The notes under the pieces were generated by a model. It had not been told where the DNA came from, did not search any database, and was given only the letters and a program-made list of their open reading frames with translations. From positions 1 to 20,251 of the forward strand of contig JANQHQ010000011.1 in NCBI GenBank assembly GCA_028282595.1: a stretch of 20,251 bases of DNA. The letters are read 5' to 3'. Below are positions 15,838 to 20,251 of the stretch, piece by piece. Position numbers and translations under genes: made by a program. This stretch comes from Chlorobium sp. GTDB taxonomy: Bacteria; Bacteroidota; Chlorobiia; Chlorobiales; Chlorobiaceae. How positions within the stretch are numbered: the first letter of the stretch is position 1; every line of letters starts with the position of its first letter.

Positions 15838-15912
15838 TCTCCATCCGGCACTCCGGAAGCGCTTTCCCGCAGGCGCTTGCAAGCGAGTTCCGCCGGATGG
15901 AGATTTTTTTTT
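15838..15912 (+). terminator. Strong intrinsic terminator of the sigma-factor operon
   Basis: TCTCCATCCGGC (15838-15849) pairs perfectly with GCCGGATGGAGA (15892-15903), and nine T follow at 15904-15912. The 42-base interior folds further: AAGCGC (15857-15862) can pair with GCGCTT (15873-15878), and CGCTTGCAAGCG (15874-15885) is itself a palindrome. The element separates the Spy-like gene from lipA. Confidence 0.9.
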
Positions 15913-15968
15913 GAAACGCTCGGCCGGTAGTATATTCACTGAGTTGCAACCGTACGGACAGAAGGTAT

Positions 15969-16817
15969 ATGAAGATTCAGAGAAAACCGGACTGGCTGAA
16001 GCTGCGGCTTTCCAACAGCGGGAATTTCGCCTCCACGAAGAAACTGATAGCCGGTTACGGGCTCAATACGGTCTGCCGGTCCGCGCTCTGTCCGAATCTG
16101 CATGAATGCTGGTCCTGCGGCACGGCGACGTTTCTCCTGCTCGGCAACACCTGCACGCGCGCGTGCCGTTTCTGCGCGGTAACGACGCTCTCGGCGCCGC
16201 CCGACCCCGACCCGGACGAACCGCGAAAAATCGCCGAAGCCGTCCGGAAAATGAAGCTCCGCCACGTCGTTCTGACAAGCGTCACCCGGGACGACCTGCC
16301 GGACGGCGGTTCCGGGGCATGGGCGGCAACCGTTCAAGCCGTGCGCGACTTGAACGAAAGCGTTACCCTGGAGTGCCTGATTCCCGATTTCCGGGGCGAC
16401 CATGAAGCCCTGCACGCGGTCATGGTCCTCCGCCCGGAAGTCCTGAACCACAACGTCGAGACCGTACCGGCCCTGTACGACAAGGTAAGACCCCAGGCGG
16501 ACTACCGGCAATCGCTCGATGTCCTGAGGAGGGCGAAGCGGAAATACGGCCTGAACACGAAATCGGGACTGATGGTCGGAATGGGAGAGACCGCGGCGGA
16601 TGTTCACGAGGTTATCGACGATCTCATGGCGGCCGATTGCGACCGTCTGACCATCGGCCAATACCTGCAACCGTCGAGCGGTCACCACCCTGTCATCAGG
16701 TATGTAACTCCCGAAGAGTTCGATGGATACCGGCGTTATGCCGAAGAGGCGGGCTTCGGGAACGTGCAGTCCGGACCGTATGTCAGGAGCTCCTATCACG
16801 CCGCGGAAAACGTGTAG
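15969..16817 (+). CDS. lipA: Lipoyl synthase
   Basis: LipA inserts two sulfurs into protein-bound octanoyl groups to make lipoyl cofactors for 2-oxoacid dehydrogenases and the glycine cleavage system. The protein has 282 residues. The auxiliary 4Fe-4S cluster cysteines are C36, C41 and C47 (CRSALCPNLHEC), and the radical-SAM cluster is C62-x3-C66-x2-C69 (CTRACRFC). The C-terminal serine motif RSSYHA starts at residue 273. Other family blocks are VTRDDLPDGG, ECLIPDF, LNHNVETV and TKSGLMVGMGE. The start is ATG 15969 with GAAGG at 15961-15965. It is not next to lipB or dehydrogenase genes. A membrane-protein gene follows 50 bases later on the same strand. Confidence 0.97.
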   Translation: MKIQRKPDWLKLRLSNSGNFASTKKLIAGYGLNTVCRSALCPNLHECWSCGTATFLLLGNTCTRACRFCAVTTLSAPPDPDPDEPRKIAEAVRKMKLRHVVLTSVTRDDLPDGGSGAWAATVQAVRDLNESVTLECLIPDFRGDHEALHAVMVLRPEVLNHNVETVPALYDKVRPQADYRQSLDVLRRAKRKYGLNTKSGLMVGMGETAADVHEVIDDLMAADCDRLTIGQYLQPSSGHHPVIRYVTPEEFDGYRRYAEEAGFGNVQSGPYVRSSYHAAENV

Positions 16818-16867
16818 TCCGGTCGTCGACGACAGTCTTTAAAAAACAACCTTAAATCAAGTGTCTT

Positions 16868-17446
16868 ATGGAGTGGTCGATTCCCGTGAAAATCTTTACG
16901 TACTGGCTCATCGCCATCGTGATCGGTCTTCTGTTTTTCCGGAAGGAAACGTTCAGCTACAACACCACTTTCGACCTGCGGCGCAAGGTGCTGCTCGCGG
17001 CGTCGCTGGTCATCGTGGCATTCAACGCCTATGTCTATTCCAACTCGACCTTCGACGGCGGAAGGCCCCTCGATATCGCATCGGTCGTCCTCTTTACCGT
17101 CGGAAACGGCATCGCCGAAACCTTCCTGTTTTACGCGGCGTTCGTACTTGGAGAGAAGCTCGCGGGCTTGGCGACCGGAAACCCCTGGATACTCTTCGTT
17201 ACCGGGTTTGTGTTTTTCATGGTTTACAGCGGCCTTATCCACGGGCTGTTCTGGATCGATCTGTTACCCGAGCATGTCAACCAGGAGAGCCCTCTCAAGC
17301 CGTTGTTCATGCCTACGCAGATATTGATTGCAGGTAGCTGGGCGTTGAGTTTTTTCTGGTATCGCGACCTTCCGTCAGTGTTTGTTTTGCACGGTCTTGT
17401 GGATTTGACAATGATCCTGAATGTGAAGTTTTCTCTTCTGGGGTGA
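16868..17446 (+). CDS. Divergent CPBP-like intramembrane protein
   Basis: This 192-residue protein has about six hydrophobic helices. Its polar residues fall in the order seen in CPBP (CAAX protease and bacteriocin-processing) proteins: A83-E84-TFLFYA in place of the EE...R motif, H125 in YSGLIHGLFW for the FxxxH motif, and H175-x3-D179 (HGLVDL) for HxxxN/D. The first Glu of the pair and the following Arg are absent, so either the family is remote or the enzyme is inactive. CPBP proteins cleave prenylated or leader peptides within the membrane, or serve in immunity to bacteriocins. It follows lipA by 50 bases and may be cotranscribed. Dispersed repeat copy B begins directly at its stop codon. 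No clear ribosome binding site precedes ATG 16868. Confidence 0.55.
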   Translation: MEWSIPVKIFTYWLIAIVIGLLFFRKETFSYNTTFDLRRKVLLAASLVIVAFNAYVYSNSTFDGGRPLDIASVVLFTVGNGIAETFLFYAAFVLGEKLAGLATGNPWILFVTGFVFFMVYSGLIHGLFWIDLLPEHVNQESPLKPLFMPTQILIAGSWALSFFWYRDLPSVFVLHGLVDLTMILNVKFSLLG

Positions 17447-17590
17447 GTCGCACCGGCTTCGCCGGGCGCTTGGTGACGACGCCCGATTGGTATCGGGCTT
17501 AGCGACGTCGTCCGGCTGAACCGGACTTAGTGACCAGTTGGGGAAAAGATCGACTCCCGATACTGATACCGACGGAGAACCCCGATGTTA
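17443..17590 (+). repeat. Dispersed tandem-hairpin repeat, copy B
   Basis: This is the longest copy. Three hairpins follow each other: CCGGC/GCCGG (17453-17465), GCCCGAT/ATCGGGC around TGGT (17481-17498) and GTCCGG/CCGGAC around CTGAA (17510-17526). They are joined by TTGGTGACGAC and TTAGCGAC linkers and followed by TTAGTGACCAG, TTGGGGAAAAG and CGACTCCCGATAC. Units recur every 29-30 bases. It starts at the stop codon of the upstream gene and may end its transcript. Confidence 0.75.
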
Positions 17591-17781
17591 TCTTTCGGAA
17601 ATCGGGGTCGGCATCGGGTTTCGGGATCGAAAAGGAATCAGTCGGCAGTCTTCAGTTGGCGGTTGGCAACAGCCGAACAATAAAAGAGAGAAAAACTGCG
17701 CGACAGCGCTTCGGATTCTCATGAAGTATTGAGGACGACTCAAACACTTTTGACTTATACCTTTTGTTTGAGCGAAAGCAA
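17591..17781. other. Noncoding remainder before the NAD(P)-binding protein gene
   Basis: Together with repeat copy B this makes a gene-free interval of 335 bases. After the repeat comes a direct-repeat-like stretch (CAGTCGGCAGTC, then CAGTTGGCGGTTGG, about 17639-17667). TTGACT at 17750-17755 resembles a -35 box but has no -10 at the right distance. TATAAT at 17788-17793 has TTGTTT 18 bases before it (17764-17769); if used, the transcript would begin inside the annotated gene start. Confidence 0.5.
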
Positions 17782-18498
17782 ATGAGATATAATGGGACGG
17801 TGCTCGTTGCGGGCGCGACCGGTCGAACCGGCCGGTGGATCGTCCGGCGCCTGCAGCATTACGGGATCGACTACAGGCTTTTCGTCCGCTCCGGGGAAAA
17901 GGCCCTCGAGACATTCGGCCCCGCCTCTGTCGACCGCCTGGCGATCGGCAGCATCGAAAACGATGCCGATGTCCGGGCGGCGGTTCGGCACGCCGACGCG
18001 GTTATCTGCGCCATAGGAGGCAACGTCATGGATCCGGAAGCGCCTCCGCCGGCCGCTATCGACCGGGATGGCGTCATACGCCTTGCCGGTCGATCGAAAG
18101 CAGAAGGCGTAAAGCGATTCATTCTGGTCAGCTCGTTAGCCGTAACCAAGCCGGAGCACCCGCTGAACAAGTACGGCAACGTATTATCCATGAAGCTCGA
18201 AGGAGAAAACGAAGTCCGCCGCCTCTTCGGGGAAAAGGGTTTTTCCTACACCGTTCTCCGGCCGGGAGGTCTGGTCGACGAGAGCGAACCCCTGCTGCAC
18301 GCGATGATTTTCGATACGGGCGACAGAATCGAAACCGGCCGTATAGATCGCAGCGACGTAGCCGAAGCCGCCGTGGAGGCGCTCTGGGTTCCGGAAGCGG
18401 AAAACCTCACCTTCGAACTCGTTCAGGGCAAGGAAGAACCCCGGGATTCATTCGAAACATATTACCGAGAGATCGCCGCCCGAACCACGGACGATTGA
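17782..18498 (+). CDS. Atypical SDR, NAD(P)-binding Rossmann protein
   Basis: This 238-residue protein has the dinucleotide motif G11-ATGRTG-17 at the N-terminus, AVICAIGG after the fourth strand, FILVSSLAVTKPEHPLNKYG, and YTVLRPGGLVDES. This is the layout of atypical SDRs of the NmrA/ycf39-like group. The conserved-looking YGNVLSMKLEGENEVR keeps Tyr but not a clean YxxxK. Such proteins reduce or epimerise small substrates or sense NADP; none can be chosen here. ATG 17782 gives a start directly before the Rossmann strand; TTG 17764 would add six residues, and GTG 17800 would suit a leaderless transcript from the TATAAT at 17788-17793. It converges on the next gene with 13 bases between stops. 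Confidence 0.8.
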   Translation: MRYNGTVLVAGATGRTGRWIVRRLQHYGIDYRLFVRSGEKALETFGPASVDRLAIGSIENDADVRAAVRHADAVICAIGGNVMDPEAPPPAAIDRDGVIRLAGRSKAEGVKRFILVSSLAVTKPEHPLNKYGNVLSMKLEGENEVRRLFGEKGFSYTVLRPGGLVDESEPLLHAMIFDTGDRIETGRIDRSDVAEAAVEALWVPEAENLTFELVQGKEEPRDSFETYYREIAARTTDD

Positions 18499-18511
18499 GT
18501 GTCAACGTCCG

Positions 18512-19426
18512 CTATCCTTTCGCGCTGCCCTTCCCTTTCCGGAACCGTTCCACCGACTCCCGGAGATCCGCGAACAGTCCCCCGGCCCGATGCCCGGCGA
18601 GTTTGAGAACGATCCGCGCTCCCATCGCGGGTAACGGCAGGTAACGGATTCTGGATTCCCTTCCGTGCACCGCCCTGATTTTGCCGGCCAGAACACGGGC
18701 GACCTTCCCGGGCTCTTCGGCAACAAGGTCGAGGAACGCGGCGGTCTCGCCGCTCGTATCTCTCGTCAGAAGGTCGGTTTTCACCAGGCCGGGGCTGAGC
18801 TCGTGGACCCCTATCCCCCGGAACTCGTGTTCACCGAGCTCGGCCGCAAGGAAGCCGCTCAGGGCGGCCACGCCGAGCTTCGAAGCCTTGTGAGGAATGC
18901 CGGAACGGGAAAAACGCGCGCCGAAAGGCGAAAAGCCCATGTTGAAGATGTGGTAACGCGAACGATCCTCGAAGGGCTGTCGGCCCATGATGTCGACCGC
19001 CAGCCGGCACATCAGCATCGATCCGTAGAGATTGGTAGAGATCGTTTCCATCATGTCGTCCGGCTCGATCTCCCATAGCGGTCCCTTGCGGAACCCGGCC
19101 GTACCTGCATTGTTGATCCACCGGTCGATCCTGCCCAGACGGGTTACAACGAAGGAGCGAAACCGTCCGAGAGCTTCCGAATCTCGGACATCGAAACCGG
19201 TGCCGTAGACCTCGCACCCTCCGACCTCGCTCCTCAGGGCACCGACCGCTTGCTCGACCCGTTCGTTATCCCGGCCGCAGATCACGACCCGGTCGCCCCC
19301 GAGCAGAAACTCTCTGGCGAGGGCGTAGCCCAGTCCCCTGCTGCCGCCGGTAATGACGATGCCGAGCTGTTCTCTTTCTTCCACGGGGCAAGGGCTTTCG
19401 GTTAAGCGGTTCGCGTTCAGGGTCAC
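18512..19426 (-). CDS. Classical SDR resembling chlorophyll b reductase (NYC1/NOL), catalytic Tyr replaced by His
   Basis: This 304-residue protein has the classical SDR order: cofactor motif TGGSRGLG (26-33), NNAG (105-108), catalytic-type Ser166, and K183. Segments such as ALAREFLLGGDRVV, IDRWINNAGT, ISTNLYGSMLMCR, YHIFNMG, SPGLVKTDLL and KIRAVHG read like plant and bacterial NYC1/NOL chlorophyll b reductases, a similarity recalled rather than searched. The active-site YxxxK is HKASK, with His179 (CAC) in place of Tyr; Ser at -13 is kept. The enzyme may be altered or inactive, or a relative with another task in (bacterio)chlorophyll metabolism. The start is GTG 19426 and lacks a Shine-Dalgarno; a GTG at residue 15 is an alternative. 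It stands alone on the minus strand. Confidence 0.8.
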   Translation of the reverse strand: MTLNANRLTESPCPVEEREQLGIVITGGSRGLGYALAREFLLGGDRVVICGRDNERVEQAVGALRSEVGGCEVYGTGFDVRDSEALGRFRSFVVTRLGRIDRWINNAGTAGFRKGPLWEIEPDDMMETISTNLYGSMLMCRLAVDIMGRQPFEDRSRYHIFNMGFSPFGARFSRSGIPHKASKLGVAALSGFLAAELGEHEFRGIGVHELSPGLVKTDLLTRDTSGETAAFLDLVAEEPGKVARVLAGKIRAVHGRESRIRYLPLPAMGARIVLKLAGHRAGGLFADLRESVERFRKGKGSAKG

Positions 19427-19500
19427 ATTGCAAGATACGCAATCGACGAATCGCCGTCCCTGCTGTCGCCGGCTTTATTTTTTTGCTCTATACTTTGTAA

Positions 19501-19516
19501 TTTAAAGTACTTTAAA
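19501..19516. promoter_or_regulatory. Perfect 16-bp palindrome upstream of the SDR gene
   Basis: TTTAAAGTACTTTAAA is a perfect palindrome 75 bases before the SDR start and 26 bases beyond the zinc-ribbon stop. On the minus strand its second half supplies a TTTAAA-like -35, with TATAGA near 19484-19489 as a possible -10, so it could be an operator over the SDR promoter. The AT-rich context makes chance occurrence possible. Confidence 0.35.
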
Positions 19517-19541
19517 CAAATCAGTCAAAAGACCGACGATA

Positions 19542-19793
19542 TTACCGGTCTCCTTCTCCACGAACCTTGCACCGGTTTCTCCCCGGCTGGCCTCCTCCGC
19601 ATGAACCGCGGCCGCCGCTGCCGTATCCGGCACTCCTTCCGAGTCCCGGACCGAAACATTCGCCTTCACCCTCGGAATGTTTTCTATGGACAGCCTCGCT
19701 GCCGCATTCCGGACAGGTTTCGGGACGCCCGCTCCCGAACGGAACGCTCCAGGCGTGGCTGCAATTCGCACAACGGAATGTTCTCTCGCTCAT
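19542..19793 (-). CDS. Small zinc-ribbon protein with Gly-rich tail
   Basis: This 83-residue protein begins MSERTFRCANCSHAWSVPFG and has C8-x2-C11 and C27-x2-C30, a classic zinc ribbon, then a Gly/Ser-rich tail (GPGLGRSAGYGSGGRGSCGGG) with further cysteines. From memory, similar small zinc-ribbon Gly-rich proteins occur near dinitrogenase-cofactor (NifX/NifB-like) and DUF134 regulator genes in anaerobes, but no such neighbour is seen here. A metal-trafficking or nucleic-acid role is possible. The start is CAT 19791-19793 with AAGGAG about seven bases upstream on the minus strand. A parallel frame at 19502-19771 is also open but lacks the ribosome binding site and cysteine pattern. Expression is probably controlled by the palindrome in the promoter upstream. 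Confidence 0.75.
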   Translation of the reverse strand: MSERTFRCANCSHAWSVPFGSGRPETCPECGSEAVHRKHSEGEGECFGPGLGRSAGYGSGGRGSCGGGQPGRNRCKVRGEGDR

Positions 19794-19836
19794 CTCACTC
19801 TCCTTTTCTTATACGTTATTTTGATGATCTGACCTC

Positions 19837-19862
19837 TAATTATAGGCATATGCCCATAATTA
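19837..19862. promoter_or_regulatory. 26-bp palindromic operator candidate
   Basis: A near-perfect palindrome is centred between 19849 and 19850. The core is GGCATATGCC (19845-19854), flanked by TAATTAT on the left and ATAATTA on the right, with one mismatched pair next to the core. Its length and symmetry fit a dimeric regulator site. It covers the -10 box and the whole spacer of the predicted zinc-ribbon promoter, the position expected for a repressor or a MerR-type activator. Confidence 0.65.
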
Positions 19863-19867
19863 TACAA
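19839..19867 (-). promoter_or_regulatory. Predicted promoter of the zinc-ribbon gene
   Basis: On the minus strand a -35 TTGTAT (19867-19862) and a -10 TATAAT (19844-19839) are exactly 17 bases apart. Transcription would begin near 19832, giving a leader of about 40 bases to the start codon at 19793. A second TATAAT at 19864-19859 has no -35 partner. Confidence 0.6.
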
Positions 19868-20021
19868 AAGGATGCACGTCGCCGCGAACGCATTCCCGGC
19901 CGGACGGGTACGTGCAGACCGCCGGAACCGGATTGCAGATCCGGGGGAAAATGCACAAATTATCCGCTTGTAAGCGGGTGGCCCGCCGGAACCGTTCCGA
20001 AACCGGCGAAAAGACAGAGCA

Positions 20022-20138
20022 AACACTGAGTCGTCCTGAATACGGATGAGTGACAACGCCCGATTGTTAATCGGGCTTGGTGACAAGATGACCGGTTGGG
20101 GAAAGGATGGATTCCCGATACCGACGGCGAACCCCGGG
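20022..20138 (+). repeat. Dispersed tandem-hairpin repeat, copy C
   Basis: The order is a hairpin CGTCC...GGATG, then AGTGACAAC, the hairpin GCCCGATT/AATCGGGC around GTT, TTGGTGACAAG, ATGACCGGTTGGGGAAAGG and ATTCCCGATACCGACGGCGA. It is collinear with copies A and B, with one hairpin unit fewer than B. The tail GATACCGACGGCGAA matches copy A almost base for base. Confidence 0.75.
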
Positions 20139-20228
20139 AGAGTATGTCAAAAGTAGGGGCGCGATTGGCTGGTGATCGACAGGTTTTATTGTCCCCGCGG
20201 ATTGCACGGGTGTTCATGAAGACCGTAG

Positions 20229-20248
20229 GGGCGAAAAATTTTTCGCCC
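20229..20248. repeat. Perfect 20-bp inverted repeat at the window edge
   Basis: GGGCGAAAAATTTTTCGCCC is perfectly self-complementary and is preceded by CCGTAG. GTAGGGGCG also occurs at 20153-20161, so the two may bound or belong to one short element cut off by the window end. The structure resembles widespread GTAGGGGCGA-type intergenic repeats. Confidence 0.6.
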
Positions 20249-20251
20249 GTA

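Larger units (their letters stand above)
19863..20251. other. Noncoding right end of the window
   Basis: No supportable gene lies in these 389 bases. They contain small hairpins (CCGCTT/AAGCGG at 19964-19977 and GCGGG/CCCGC at 19974-19986), dispersed repeat copy C and, at the edge, the start of an inverted-repeat element. The open frames that cross the region are basic, low-complexity shadows of these repeats. Confidence 0.6.

Noticed and set aside
17443..17590. Regular 29-30-base units as a possible CRISPR array
   Set aside because: The conserved part is a short linker and the variable part is self-complementary, the reverse of CRISPR structure; there are too few units and no cas genes.
17788..17793. 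TATAAT as the promoter of the NAD(P)-binding protein gene
   Set aside because: It lies inside the coding sequence if ATG 17782 is used; it remains possible only with a leaderless GTG start at 17800.
19502..19771. Alternative minus-strand frame over the zinc-ribbon gene
   Set aside because: It lacks a ribosome binding site and domain features, whereas the overlapping frame has the four-cysteine ribbon, AAGGAG and a promoter.
1..20251. tRNA, rRNA or riboswitch genes
   Set aside because: No cloverleaf, CCA-ended acceptor stem, ribosomal RNA segment or recognisable riboswitch core was found by reading both strands.

Overview
The window reads as a Gram-negative chromosome of fairly high GC. It has an outer-membrane factor lipoprotein, a periplasmic Spy-like protein, a lone lipoyl synthase and an ECF sigma/anti-sigma pair. 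The style of several proteins (LipA, the small P-loop kinase, an SDR resembling chlorophyll b reductases) and the abundant hairpin-rich intergenic repeats suggest a green sulfur bacterium (Chlorobiota). That assignment is inference from memory of protein style, not a database result.

Layout. 1-120: hairpin-rich intergenic repeat. 174-6822: a tight five-gene plus-strand operon for a YbhGFSR-type exporter (membrane fusion protein, double ATPase, two ABC-2 permeases, NodT-type outer membrane factor), with 4-base ATGA overlaps between the first four genes. 6857-7735: an unrecognised eight-helix membrane protein on the minus strand. 7736-8175: noncoding, with dispersed repeat copy A. 8176-9196: a uridine-kinase-like P-loop kinase and an 82-residue unknown. 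9417-11800: an accessory patch holding a decayed SGNH/GDSL-type gene, an AT-rich coiled-coil membrane protein, and a HEPN gene fused to a wrecked MNT nucleotidyltransferase. 11830-14005: a KamA-family 2,3-aminomutase with its own terminator, and an exported DUF3179 protein, both minus strand. 14249-15813: an ECF sigma factor, a zinc-binding membrane anti-sigma factor and a Spy/CpxP-like periplasmic protein, closed by a strong terminator. 15969-17446: lipoyl synthase and a divergent CPBP-like membrane protein. 17447-17781: repeat copy B. 17782-19426: two convergent SDR-type Rossmann proteins. 19542-19793: a small zinc-ribbon protein whose promoter spacer is filled by a palindrome. 19863-20251: noncoding, with repeat copy C and the start of another inverted-repeat element.

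How the genes work together. The exporter operon is self-contained, running from inner-membrane ATPase to outer-membrane channel. The sigma/anti-sigma/Spy set looks like an envelope-stress circuit. The middle patch is a turnover zone of decayed and foreign-looking genes. The observations most worth following are: the HEPN-MNT locus, where only the nucleotidyltransferase catalytic motif is out of frame; the KamA protein lacking the two lysine-recognition aspartates; the SDR with His at the catalytic Tyr position; the palindrome inside the zinc-ribbon promoter; and the three copies of a tandem-hairpin repeat.
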